From Syngnathus acus (lineage: Eukaryota; Chordata; Actinopteri; Syngnathiformes; Syngnathidae), in NCBI RefSeq assembly GCF_901709675.1, contig NC_051089.1, positions 15,057,976 to 15,121,975 on the forward strand: a DNA stretch of 64,000 bases, given 5' to 3'. Positions within the stretch are counted from its first letter, which is position 1. Each line of letters begins with the position of its first letter. Below, in pieces: positions 1 through 13,600 of the stretch. The notes beneath the pieces were generated by a model. It saw only the letters and a program-made list of their open reading frames with translations, was not told the origin of the DNA and made no database searches. A program made the position numbers and the translations under genes.

Positions 1-3000
1 GAAATGTTAATAACCGTTTAACTTTTTGAGAACGAGTTGCCTTGTAAAGGCCAGCTTTCCACGACTTTTCACGTCCCGCTCCTTATTTTGGCATCAAAGA
101 CTGCACGCTTGTCTATTTTCAGTGGTACATGTGAAATTATGAATACAGTTGTAAAACACAATATGAATATGGGTGGTTGGTTCTCAAATGTTATTGAGCA
201 ATGGCTATCCTAAAACTCGGAAAGTGGTTTCTTGCATGTGTCGTGCATGTGTCACACTGGTGCCATGTAACAAGCAGATGCTTGCGATTGAATATTTGTA
301 TTATCATTTTGAATACACTCAACCTTTGTGGTTCAAATGCATATTTCTGAATGTGCAAATGAAATCAAATGAAAATGAGTAAATATTGAACATCTCACTG
401 GCTGTTACTGTTTCTAACATTTATTGCGGCTTGAATTTGAAATGAAACTGTGAAATACTGACATTAGCGGACGAGATAACGTTAAGCGTTTTATTTATTC
501 ATTATAATAAATAAAATACACATTTTGAGTGGGAATTGCATTTGAAGTATTTCTCCAAAGTCAAACATGGGTGATTCTGGTCACTCACTTTGTAAATGAA
601 ACACAGCTAGGATCTAATTGCACCATGAAGGTCACAGGCGTAATTGATGCATGAAAGATGACTATCGTAAAATTAAGCAGTCGAAATTATTTCCTCGTGC
701 TTTACGCACTTTGATTTTACTGCGACGGGACACAATTGATCAACAATTGATTCCACACAGTCAACCACATTCCGAGCAATTAAGTAATCAATGAATTGCA
801 ATGACCACCCCTAATTAGGTCAATGAAAAGAAAAGAACTAGCCATACTTCCATCTGGAAAGTTGTCAAGAAAGTTTTTCTTTTTATGCGAAGACGGAACG
901 ATTCTGGATTAAAATTTGCAAGCAGGTAAATGATGAAAAATCCTTCTTAAAATAGTGTTTCACGATACATTTAACAGAATACACACAGCTTTCTACATTA
1001 ACATGACTGTTTAGGGGCACCCAAAGTTCACTGATGGTGGTTTTATGGGCCAGTAGATATTTCAAAAATAAAAGCAACATTATTTATTCTATACTCCGAA
1101 TTTTATTACCCCATTTAGCAGTCTCTAATCAATTGTTTACCATGCAAAGTAAAAATGATCTAATCAAAACTGTGTCGTTGTTTGGTCTAATTTAGCGTTG
1201 TCTTGAGAAAGTAGAGAACATTGAATCAAGAGATGGTAGAGTGTTTCCCCCCCCCCGATTGTCAAATACTTTTGACGGAAAGCTGACCAATATTTTTTGT
1301 TAAGGTTGACGAGTCACTGACTTAATGTAATTTTAAGTTGCAGCCCCAGGGAAAACGTGACGCAACAACGAGTGACGATCATTTTACGTTTGTTAATATT
1401 TGTCCATCCTTCCGTCTCTCTCCTTCCGTCTATCTCCTCATGTCCCTGAAGCAGACGAGCAAGGAAGTATTTAAGGCAGGTTTAAGGCAATCACAGTTGT
1501 GCTTACTCACCGTTGTCAGACATGCCTAATTAATAAGGAGCAAAAGCAGTGCTTTATTGTCAGAAACCTTGGACCCAATATATTGTGTCCAGGATACATT
1601 TTTTTCCAAGGTCACTAAATGAGGAAAGAATGTGAGGAGTGCCGCAATACACCTACTCTTGCGTTTGAACTAGCAGAAGCAGGCAGTTTCGCCCTTCATT
1701 TTATGTTCAATTGCTCAACATTTACAATCCTACATATTTAAAGATCGCTTTTACACTTTACGCCTTTACGCTTTTAACAAATATTTATTTCTGGGTGTTT
1801 TGTCTGAAAATTGACATAAGCGAATGCTTAGAAAAAAAACAAAGAAGTCATTCATAGCTTGTTTAACATCAGGAGACATAAAGAAGGGGGGGGGGGGAAT
1901 CTAACCCTTTCTGAATAATGTCATTGTCATTTGCTTTTTCTAAAAGCGAAGGGTGAATGCTCAATTGAAATTGGGTATGCAAATGATTGTAGGAATAAAA
2001 ATGGATATTGTATTTGAAACCGTATGACCGAGCTGTACTTGAGGGTGCGAAAAATATGTTCCTTCTCAAATGGTTGGCATGCAGCTGCGACTGAGGCACG
2101 TCTTCCTGAATGTGGCAATGTACTGTGAGAATCGGATACACAGACATGACAGTGGTCTCCCGTTTTGCATCCAGCAAGCCCTCGGTCCATCCATCCTTCT
2201 ATTTATTTTCCCGCGTCTGCTGTCATGAGACAGCAGCAGCAGCAGCAATAGTCTTCAGAGGAAAGCATGGCTCAGATTAACGTTTTAATCCAAAAGCCTG
2301 GATTAAAGGTTTTGTATTTTATTCCTAGCCTCACCACTCCAGCAGCAAACATTTATCAGATAGTTTTCAGTCAGAGGTGTGTAAATGTGTTTGTTCTGCT
2401 GAAGGGGCTCCTTGTGGGGCTTTTCATAGAGATATATGACAGAGTAGAGTTGCTCTTTGAGACTAATTAACTCAAGCATATTAAATCATGCCAGCACAAC
2501 ACTGCATCAGTACTTAGCCACATCATCACCATCATCATCATTGTCATCTGCCTATTGGCGTTTTGCCCTCATCTACTCATTCATGTGTATGCACAGTTCT
2601 GGCTGTCCTCTATACCGCATCGCAGTCACAAAACCTGCTCTAAAAATGGCCTCTGTCCATCCGAGCTTTCGATATGATAGTCTGTGTTGGTTACTGAATG
2701 GCATACTAGAGAGGAACTATGTCATGATTTATTGTTAACGCCTTCTGTGCTTATTGTGACTATTAAATGACACTTTGCTACAATATAAAGTAGTCAGTTT
2801 ACACTGCGCTGATGGTATTCTCCCTTTTCCCACCCCAGTGTGCCTCTCATAATTGCAGTTCAGCACCCGTAGATTTGCATATTGCTGGATCTGTCATTTT
2901 TTTTATGCTTAAAGTTTACTAAGTGCAGCATCTCCTATAAAGTTAACTGAAAGTAAAAGTGAATGTGAAAATATCTAAATTGAAATGTCATGTTTTAACA

Positions 3001-3167
3001 ACATGTGATAGGAAAGACTTTATCATTCAAAACTAAGATGCAACGTTAAATATGCTTAATGTAACTACTGTACAGCTGGAAAAAAGTACAATAGCCATAG
3101 CGGAAACTATTCACCCCGACCCGATTTTAAATGCTCAATTATTAGCTGCAGGGTGAATAAAAAAGGA

Positions 3168-3232
3168 CGATGCCGATAATCGGCATAATGCCGAATAGCG
3201 GCGCCGATAATCAGCCCGGCCGATAATCTATC
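3168..3232. repeat. short repeat cluster of GCCGATAATC modules
   Basis: The motif GCCGATAATC occurs three times in about 60 bp, in one case followed by its own inverse (gccgataatcggc). Such CCGATAATCGG-rich pieces recur in teleost genomes as part of degenerate mobile elements. I see no clear ends. Confidence 0.45.
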
Positions 3233-4383
3233 ACCAATCGTAAAGTCTGGCTAACCTTGTTACATCCCTAGTATATATTAGGGTTATTACTTATATTAGG
3301 GTTGTGCATCAGTCCGTTAAAAGAGGATTCAACAGATATTTCAACAATACGGGTCAAGGACGGTTTGATTTTAAAGCGGAACAATTTAATTCAGTTGGAT
3401 ACAGTTGTAAATCGTATGATAATGATACAATGAATTTCTTTCTTGTCCGTATTATAAATGTGGCATACTGACATTCCCTTCCTTCAAAGCTGATGAAGGG
3501 TGTCAGTTTTTGTTGTAGTTGTCAGTCTAAAAATGAAAATTATGATATTCCCCCTGCCCACGTTTTGTATGTATACTTTACTTGACTATTCTGCAGAAAT
3601 TTAAGATTTCTATATGGTGGAAACAACTGCTGAAGCTGCTTGAAGTGATGAGGCCATGAGATTAGTTGAGCTATATAAGGAGGAATTTTAAACTTTTCAG
3701 TGGAAGTTGAAGCGATTTCCTGCAAACAGGAAACTGCGTGTTTTCCTGTGGGTGCTGTGGCTGTTCTCGCTTACATCCTGCCTCGGGCTGTCAAGGAGTG
3801 CAGGAACACTGATCTAAACCATTGGAAAGGCTTTACCACTTTCTTGTCCTTCTCTAGAAGACGCATGGTCGGATCCTAGTCAATATTGAAAAATGCAAAA
3901 AAAAGAGCGATGTGGTTAATGATTTTTATTGATCTCTATTTAATTTTTCCTGCAATTTTGAATCAGTCCTGTGGTTCAGCAAAGAAGATGCAAGATAGGT
4001 GAGTAATGGGCTACTTAGATATTAGGATGTTGCCATTAGTACCTTTCAATTTGATTTTAATAAAAAGTTGCTTTGATGTGAAAGCAAAATCATCAATCAA
4101 TTTTGCCTTTTGAGTGCTTTCAAGTTAGTTGACTTTGGCGACGCCATTTTGCGGGTGTTACAGTGGAGTCGTATACTGCATTCCAAAAGTTTTCATGGCT
4201 CTCTTCAGCAGATTATTGTTGTCCATATCATCACTAATCTTCCATTCACTTCATCAGTATGGCCAAAATGAGTGGATTAGCCTTTGAAGAGTTGGAGTGA
4301 CTTCTTATTATCTGTATCAGACTGTGTATCAGGCGAGGCCAGGCCAAGGCAGGCTTGAACAAAGGGACCCTGTACATTATGCC

Positions 4384-4384
<1 letters not shown>

Positions 4385-4433
<49 letters not shown>

Positions 4434-4470
4434 GTGTGTGCGCGTGTGTGTGTGTCTGTGTACACGTACA
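4385..4470. repeat. (TG)n microsatellite
   Basis: Alternating TG for about 45 bp, then interrupted TG/CG to about 4470. Capable of forming Z-DNA and likely length-polymorphic. Confidence 0.95.
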
Positions 4471-7400
4471 CAGTCATGTGTGGTTTGATTGCTGTTCTTT
4501 GTTTCCCAGCCCCCCGGCCCTGCTGGCCATAGTTGAAGCCTGACTAATATGGAAGTATAAATACACTAGGCTGCCATTAGTTTGGGCAACATCAAGTACG
4601 CTATTGTTTCACACTACACTATTGTGTCACTTGAAAGAACTTTGTCCTTTGTCTCGTTAGTATTTTTGGTTTTATTTATATCAAAAATGAGATAAGCATT
4701 TTTTTTTTTTTTTTGCTACAGTGACCCACAATGTTCCAATAACAAAATAGGTGCTTTTATATAAACTGATACATTTTGAGATGGCAGAATTTGTTATGTT
4801 TATGAATGTAAGTGCTAAAATACTCATTTGCCTCATCTTTCGTTAGCTTTCCATCCTGATACTTTACAACCAATTCACCAGCATATTAATGGTCATTTCA
4901 GAGTGCAGTGAAGAATTATTATTATAATCTCAATGGCGCAAGATATAGTCTCAGAAAATATTCCGACTCAGATCTAAAACAGGCGTGTTCAAAACCACAT
5001 TTTTGAATCTTGAATGTAAGAGTTAAAACGGCTTCCATTTTTTAAAGATTTATTGTATTGACATTCTAACTTCTGTGCGCTGATAACGCTGAATGTTTTG
5101 AATGACTTGACGTGATTGTGGTTTAGCAGAATAATGCGTCTCGGATGAGTTGCGCCTTTGTAATTTCTCTTCGGACTGCAAGTGAATTCAAACCGAAGCA
5201 ACAGCACTCCTGCTGGTGTCAGCAGAGTTGTGCACAATTGCTACAGGATAGGGTTGAACATTGAATATGAATGCAAATCTTGAGCAATGAACGTTCAGTG
5301 ATGTAGCAGATGATTAGCTTTGCTCTGAGTTCTGTGGAAGGTTTGCTAAAACATGGTTGGTTTCAACCAGCTGTTTCTCCTGGTCCTCGATGGTGAAAAC
5401 ACACAATTATTATTCAGAATTAACTAAATCACAATGTATGTAGATTTTCTCTCATTGATAAACTCACTGATCCATGATGAGGGATGGGTATTGAGCTCTA
5501 ACCCTAACTGGCCTTGTGGATGAATTATTAAAAACTAGATAAGCTTCACCCTTAACTGTTCTGTTAATCGTCTTGGAGAAATTCCTCCCAATTTTTTTAA
5601 ATTAATTTATGCGATATGAACATTATTTTTTACCTTCTACCCCTTTGATCTTGTTTAGAATCAGCAATAAAATTAATATATTTGTCCAAAGTGCAATTTT
5701 GGTGAGCACCTGTGACTCTTACAAGACAAGTAAACTGAACTGCATGCACTTTGAGGCATCTTTACAGAACATGTTCACCGTGAGACATTAAATGTAATGT
5801 TCCTCTTCGTACCATTCTGCCAAACAAGTCACCGTTCAAGTTCTCTGTTCTCCATGACCCATCACCCTGTTGTTTCTCACGTGGGCCTCGACAGTTAGAT
5901 ATGAGTGAACGGATGGCTGATTATGTGGCAAAACACTTGAGAGAAATAAAGTGTTTGGGAATGTCAGTGGGAGCAGTGGCTAAATGGGTCAGAACTTATC
6001 GAACAATGGCAGCATTACTGTGAGAGTTGTAGTGGCAGACAGTGGAGGGGTTCTCGAGAGGGCTGGATAGTTTTGGGGGACGCCCAAGCTTTGCGCCAAT
6101 TATGGACATAAATAACATCCACACAGAGCTGCCATGGAAATTAGGGTCAAAGGGTTAACTGTGTTTTCAATAGGATGGGGCCAACTTGTTGCGGATGACT
6201 GAAATGATGAGTGAGTAAAAGCACCAAAACTCAAGATGTACAGTAAGTGCAGTAATAATAATATTTATATAGTGTTAGAATTGAATAATATCTATGAATT
6301 AATTAAGCGTTACATTTCGCAACAGGTGCCACCTATGGTAATATCTGTGTTGTGCATATGCCAAACTTAAAAACAAAAAATGAAAATATCTCAAAAATCC
6401 AATGTGCAAGAACAAAAAAACCTAAGTGATTTTTTAAAATCTGCATCAAAAATATGTTAAGGGATACATAAAGCTATCTGATTAAAATTAGCTGTTAGCA
6501 GTGTAGTAGTCTTGCAAAACTTTGCTTAAATAGCTGATCTGTGACTAAATTAGGAATAAAGTGTGTCTTTTTTTACGTCATTAATTTCAGGAACTTTGGT
6601 CAAGTGCAGCCCCAATGGCACTGTTGTTAGCTAGGAATTTTTCATATAAATATACATTTCATATATACATGCTCAGTGGATTTTTTTTTTTTTACCTTCT
6701 GTTGCCCAATGTCATTTGCAACCAAACACTATTAATAAAAGATAATGACAGCAGTGAATAGGCGGCTGCTGATGATAGATCCGATTGTTCTACTATAGCA
6801 TGCTGTGTGTTGTTTTGGAGGCCTGATTATGGAAGTGGAAGTTAATGTGCACTCTGCCATGCATGGTGGCGTTTGTCTTTTCTTTTTATTGCCACGTTGG
6901 ATTGTGCTCAGCTCTCTGCCACAGACAGCTGTAACCTCACGCCCTACAGGCAAAAACATCTGACAATGGCGGCGCTGCATCAGCTGAAAGCGAACAATTT
7001 AGGCAAGCCACTGCCACTCTTTTAAAAAAGCTAGTTTCAGACCGATTTTCTGAGTCCAAGCAAAGACCCTTGAAGTTAGAACGGCTCTTTTCTGAACTCT
7101 GAACTTTCCCAATAAGCAAAAGAAACATGCAGTCATATGGAAAACTCGGTTAACAGTTGATGCAACCGAGTGGATGGGACGCTCATGTAGCGTTAGTTAA
7201 TCCACCGTGACAGATGAGTTGCGAAATTAACCAATCAGCTCTCTTGTATGACCCAGCCAAGAATAATTTGTGCACATTTACTCTGCTTTTCATATCTCAC
7301 GCGATCTTTAGTAGCTCTTTACTCACATTTAATGTCATTCATAATCTTTTCACATGAGGACTTGCAGACCCACAAGTCATGCCAATAAAGCAAGACATTG

Positions 7401-7567
7401 CCTCTCTTCCTATGACTTTACTTTTTTATGAATGTCTTGATTCTCAATCCTCCATTAAGATAAACAATGTTTGGGTTTGGATTTAAACGACGTTTGGTTT
7501 AAACGACAAGAGTTAAATCATGGACTAATGTATAGTATAATTAACGTTTTATTTTTTTCTCTTTCAG

Positions 7568-7624
7568 AGTGCAGCAATGGAGGAAACGGTCATATGGGAA
7601 CAGCACACAGTGACTCTTCACAGG
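7568..7624 (+). CDS. tjp1: tjp1 first visible coding exon (start Met, N-terminus of PDZ1)
   Basis: Acceptor ctttcag ends at 7567 and donor gtaggt begins at 7625. From the ATG at 7577 it reads [16 protein letters not shown], nearly identical to the same region of mammalian ZO-1. Codons AGT GCA GCA lie in frame before the ATG and correspond to residues that precede this Met in the long mammalian isoform. The exon is therefore an internal exon whose upstream partner I did not find. Confidence 0.93.
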
Positions 7625-10600
7625 GTAGGTGTTTACAGCCCTATAATTCACTTTGCCATTTCTCCTTTATTGTCTTTCCCCACTCACATTCCCTTTATCT
7701 TGTCCTAATTGCAAAGTTGTCCTCATTTGTTCGAAACATCTCCCTCTATATTGCCCCATGTACTGTACCCAATCCTATGTCTGCTTTTCTTGAACTGAGA
7801 GAAGCAGCTGTAGGAGCAGGATGTATGGTGCTGGAACAATAGTCAAGGAGCCCAGATGGCAGGAAACCAAACTAAAGGAAGAAAGACATCAGCATCCACT
7901 TCCTATCTACTTCTTTTCTCTTCCTTCCTGCTCAAAGCAAAGAGGAAGATGTGTGGCATGATCAGATTTCTTTTAACGTCGACTCTCGTCACTACAGTAC
8001 ATGTCCGAATCCTAATAGACAAAATTAGTTTGAACCGCTGATTAGCAAGGCATATGAGACCAACAGAAAATATGGACTCAGTCCTCTTTTTTTGTACTCT
8101 AACACCTTTTAAACGTCCGGAGATATTTTCCATGCATTTCTGGGAATGTTTTATATTTTTTTATTGTTCAACGAAAAGAACATTTGTGAAGTCATGGATA
8201 TTGGCTGAGTGGGCCAGGCTTACCATCTCCTTTCTTGTTCAGTGTTGGGTGGGGCTGAGGTCAGTGCGCTTTGTGCAGGCCAGCCAAGATCTTTCACACC
8301 AAGCTCATCCAAGTATACATTAATGGGGCTTGCTTTTTGGACTGGAGCATGCTAGAACAGAAAACAGCCTTTCTTAATGTCTTACCTTGAATTTGACAGT
8401 ATTACAATGTCCCCAAAACGTGGTTATTAAAAGAAATGAGAATTTACATAAAAGACCCAGCTAAGTCATTGAATCAATGTTTTAGTACATTGAATTAATA
8501 ACAAATCGAGTAAACATCTTGAACATTTACAGCAAGAATGAACATAGTTGTGTCCAAAAGTGAGCGATACAATATTTTTTAGTTGACCTGGTTGTGCCCC
8601 GGGACCAACTTGACTGGAGTACCTGTCTAGACTGGCCCGGTTGTTGTAATCTAATTAGTAGAAGCTTTAGTGAGGCTAAAGGAGCAGCTCATTGTTGGTC
8701 GCGGTTGCTAGCCCTCTGGCTCTGCTGATTTTGTGGGTGCGAGTTTACTTCACATGGCCTGCTTCTGTAGAGCTGTCCGTTGCGGCTGGAAACGTGTTCT
8801 CCAAACTTATTTGGCTTACATTTTTTTTGCCTACATACAAGATTTAAACGGGCTTTTCAAACAATACACATTTTAAAGAACATAATATGCCATATTTGTA
8901 CATTGTGATCTAAATTTGCCTCTGCAGGCTGCTGGGTTTGGGTTTGGCATTGCCATCTCAGGTGGACGAGACAACCCACATTTTCAAAGTGGGGAGACGT
9001 CCATTGTGATATCTGATGTTTTAAAAGGAGGTCCAGCAGAGGGTTTGCTGCAGTAAGTTTCCACAAGACTCCCTCAGCATACTTACATGTCACTCACTCC
9101 CTGTGTTAATTATCTTCATGTTTGATGTTTCAGAGAAAATGACCGAGTGGTTATGGTCAATGCAGTGTCTATGGACAATGTGGAGCATGCGTATGCTGTA
9201 CAACAACTGCGCAAGAGTGGCAAAAATGCAAAGATAGTAAGTATGATGTGAACATTGAATGTTTGTTTTGCATGCTGCTTTCTTCAACCTTTTTATACTG
9301 TCGTACGTGTCGAGTCACCGCAACTTAATATAATATTTCAGTCGTTCTGCAACTAGTTCTCAGTAGTTACTAATGGTCTGTAGTTAGTTATGATACGACT
9401 CCACATGGAATCAGAAATAATTGGCAGTCTAAAAAGCAATGCACAAAGGTCAACCAACATTTTAACCAGAAGCCTTTTAGTCCTCATTTGCATTCTGGGA
9501 AAATTTCCAAATAATGTATTAAAAAAACAAAAAAACTGAGGTGTTTAGTCATAGTCACTTCTTTCGCCCCCGCCCCCCCCGTTTCCTCTCTTTGTATTCT
9601 TCACCGACAAAGAAACAGTTTCTGCTTTTACATTGACAATAATGTCGGCATGTTGTTTGCGATTCAATTATAAGTGCCTCCTCAAAAAAATCAGTGTGAA
9701 TAAATCCTCTCTGTACTGTCATGGTGATGGTGTGCCTTTTCACTGCGATGCCCGTGTAAAAAGTAGCCACTTTTTGTGCCTTAAGACTGCCATTTTTTAT
9801 TTCTCAGACTATTCGGAGGAAAAGGAAAGTACAGATCCCTGTTTCTCGGCCAGGGGACAGGGAGACCATGTCAGAGCATGAGGAAGGGGAAAGCGATGAG
9901 GAAGATGGCTATGAGCATCACCGTGGTCGTGCTGAGCAAAGTGCCTATGCTGGCGCAAGTGGAGGCACGAGCAGTAGTCGGCAACACGATCGTGAACGTA
10001 GCAGCAGTGGAAGACGGGATCACAGTGCCTCGCGGGAAAGGAGCGTCTCACCACGCTCTGATCGACGTTCGCAAGCCTCCTCTGCTCCCAGCAGGCCTTC
10101 CAAGGTCACACTTGTCAAGTCACGGAAACATGAAGGTGAGCATACACACAATTTGCACGTTGCAAAGCAACAAAATTGACCTACATTGTAGTAATATACA
10201 ATAAAGCAGCTTTACTGAGCATTCAGAGTTTAATGATTATCTGTGGAATAAAAAATCATTATTTCAGTTCTGTTTTGATTGTTCTGTATCTCAACTCCGA
10301 AAGCAGAATATGGACTGCGATTAGCCAGCCACATCTTTGTGAAGGACATTTCGCCTGAGAGCCTTGCTGCCAGGGATGGAAACATCCAGGAGGGAGACGT
10401 AGTTCTAAAGGTAAGAGGATAAAGAGTGTTTGCATGACATTTGGTGTAAAAGATTTGCATTGGTAGTGTTATTAATGGCGAAAGAAGATGAATTTGTTTG
10501 CAAGTCTTCACTTTTGATATGGTAAAACTAAACATTGTGCTATTGTGATCGATGAGGTGTTGCGGCTTTTACAGTGATGCCAGTAATTAATTATCATGAA

Positions 10601-13600
10601 AACACATCAGAACCCCCCCCCCCCCCCCCCCCCCTTCACCCCTCCACCAAATCTCATCCGTATTAAATATCAATCATTATGCTCGCCTGGCACAGATTTG
10701 CACCCATTTATCTTGAATTGGTATTGAATCAAGTTCAGTTTGACAGGAGCGTCTTAACACCTGAAGCGATTGTTTGAGGAGACAAAAAGTAATTAAATGG
10801 TTTGAGATATAGCCAACTTGAATGCATGAGTTTGTCATGGAAATATTGATGGCTCCAAATGCGACTTGAAATCGTGTCCTATAATTTTGGAGTGTTGTGA
10901 ATAGGAAAACTTTGACTTGTCACATTTCTAGTGGATTAAATAAGATTACTTTATTATAAACGTTCTATTGTGTATAATAGGGTATCACCACTATTATTCA
11001 ATTATTACTCCACTATTACCGTAATTTTCGGACTATAAGTCGCGGTTTTTTTCATAGTTTGGGTGGGGGGGCGACTTATACTCAGGAGCGACTTATATAC
11101 ATATATATGTTTTTTTTCACTTTTTTGGGCATTTTATGGCTGGTGCGACTTATACTCCGGTGCGACTTATAGTCCGAAAATTACGGTAGTCAATTTCATG
11201 CTCTCGAGCATGCTTGCATGTGGTTGTGGTGATGGTTTTTGCTGTTTATAATTTGTAATATGTGAAAGTAGTATGTTGAGTTGAATGTTGCTGGTTATAT
11301 ATATTTTTTTAATTCTTACTTTAATTATTGTGTAATATACAAGAGCTGTATCAAATAGTTTTTAGAAAGATAATAATGCACAATTTTAATAATTTAACAT
11401 ATTTAATTTTTCATTATGTCGTACAGTGCTGCAACCTCATAGCTTTAATTACCAAGATATTGCTTAATTAATACGCCTCTAAGCTTCAATCAAAGCTGAG
11501 TATTAGTACCCTTTACAAAAGATAATTTACAGATACAGCTCTCATGTTTGATATGTTATCATGCAGGCCATGGTGTCAGGGTGAAACTTTTCCAATTCTT
11601 TTTTATAATAATTACTATGTGGTCACTCAATGTAAATGTTGCATATGATTATACTATTTCTCAATGATCATCCATCCATTTCCCCTCACCAGATCAATGG
11701 GACAGTTACTGAGAACCTATCACTGATAGATGCCAAGAAACTGATTGAGCGCTCAAAGGGCAAGCTAAAAATGGTTGTTCAGAGAGATGACAGAGCCACG
11801 CTTCTGAGCATTCCTGACCTAGATGACAGCATTCCGTCAGCCAATAACTCCGATAGAGATGGTGAGATAACAGGCTTGAAGGATGCAACATGGGACTAAT
11901 TAGATGTATCTGTGTGTTGTTGTTTTTTTTGCAATAGACTATTTTATATAAAAGGTGTATGTCTTGCTGTTGGACTTCCTCAACACTTGACTACAATAAA
12001 AATCTGTTTTGACTTTCACAGACATTTCAGAAATACATTCACTGACATCAGACCATTCCAATCGATCCCGTGGCCGGGGACGCTCACGCTCACCTGACAA
12101 GAATGAGCCATCGGACCATCTCCGACTCTCACCTCGGCAGATCACCAATGGCAGGTACGGGAGTAATCATGGGCCAACTATTGATTTAAACCGATCTGTC
12201 ATACCTCCGCTCTGTGATACATCCACACTCCCGTTGCCACGCATGTAAATACATCATCGTCACTCCTACATGTTAGGTGCCGACTACCCACCACTAGATG
12301 CATGCATAAACCATCAAACTCCCCCAGGAGTCATCAATGTGTTTTTATATGCCTCCCCCAGACTAAGGTTAAGCGAGGGAAGAGGTATCTTCTTGTTTAC
12401 TAGCCCGCTGTGTTTGAAAGTGATTGACTAAACCGCAAAACCATTTCAACCAACATAAAAGCAACCAAACACTTTGAATCGTTGTCAGTGAAAACATGCA
12501 TAAACATCTTCTATTCAACTCATTAATCTTGCCAAGACAGTTTTCATAACCTTTACTAACGTAATGTAAATTATTGGTTGCACGGGTGAGCTTACAAGAT
12601 AAATACTCTAGAAAATATGATGCGCTTGCCAAGAGATTTTATTACGTATCAGATCATTACCTTTAAATCAGATTGTTTGGTGCCAAGCATTTAAAACTCA
12701 TAGTGAAAAACCAACAGATTAAACATCTTGTTGGCACAGCTCTTGGCGGCTTCGGGGAAGATGGGAAAACAAAACTGGGGAGTGAAACTGGCTTGTCATT
12801 TTTGTTAAGCAGCCATGCACCACCTGGCTTGAACAAGACATGTAAGTCAGTTGCCAGTTTATAGTCACAGTTGACAATACAGTATTCTTCAGAAGTTAGT
12901 GTGAAAATGGTCACACTCATTATGGCTTGAATCCAATAGTAAGCATGGAGGAAGTGTTTTTTTTTTTCCTTTTTTTTTTGGGCTGGTCACTTATGTGGGA
13001 CAAAGAGGCCTGTAGCATTTTGATTAAAAATGGCTATTTATTTCAAACTTTTTTTTTTTATCAAGGGAGTCCTGTCCACTTTGTTGCCTGAACTGCAAGT
13101 CCAATGCTGAGTACTTCCTAATGGAAGACAGAGTAAATCGTAGTTGAACATTGGAAAGGACATAAGATCATTTTTAAATGTCCCAATAGCAGTGATTTAT
13201 CAACATGCTAGAAACTTTTCATCTGTGATATGTGCTTCTAAACTGCAAATACATTCTGTCGAAGTCACCTTGCCTCACTGCATGAGAAAAGAGTGCGAGA
13301 GAGCAAGAGGTCGATAACCGACATGGACCAGCTGAGTGTAGTTTGACAGTTCATTGTATTGAGTCAAACTGTTGAACTTGCGGGCAGAATGCTGGTCGAC
13401 TGGTGCTCGCTTCGATTTTCCTTTGATGGTATACTCACGTGATACTAATCCATGACAATATATTCAGCCGATATTATGTACATAATTTTTTTAATTACAA
13501 TGTTTATTTTATTGAGAGTGGTACATCGTTTATCATATGCATCATTTTTTTTTAATTACATTGTTTGTGTAACCTTTATTTATTTTCATATAAATATATG

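Larger units (their letters stand above)
1..7567. other. upstream or 5'-intron DNA of tjp1, no coding exon recognised
   Basis: AT-rich DNA. The exon at 7568 starts with an acceptor, so at least the last part is intron. I looked for an exon encoding the Ala-rich N-terminus seen in long mammalian ZO-1 and found none, so the promoter probably lies before position 1 or is a non-coding exon I cannot recognise. Contents: C run at 1247-1256, G run at 1886-1897, CAG triplets at 2229-2247, GCCGATAATC modules near 3170-3230, TG microsatellite at 4385-4470, and poly-T runs near 4700 and 6680. Confidence 0.6.
10411..11692 (+). other. tjp1: tjp1 intron with poly-C run and miniature transposon
   Basis: 1.28 kb intron. 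Holds 22 consecutive C at 10613-10634 and the palindromic element at 11017-11188. The rest is AT-rich. Confidence 0.8.

Noticed and set aside
3980-4000. Possible 19-nt upstream coding microexon (ATGCAAGATAG followed by gtgagt)
   Set aside because: A good donor is present, but joining it to 7568 puts ZO-1 out of frame, and the acceptor is ordinary.
12155-12248. Read-through of the tjp1 exon ending at 12154 as an alternative 3' end
   Set aside because: The open frame simply runs into a stop at 12246. The donor is normal, the downstream exon fits in phase, and I see no polyadenylation signal immediately after the stop.
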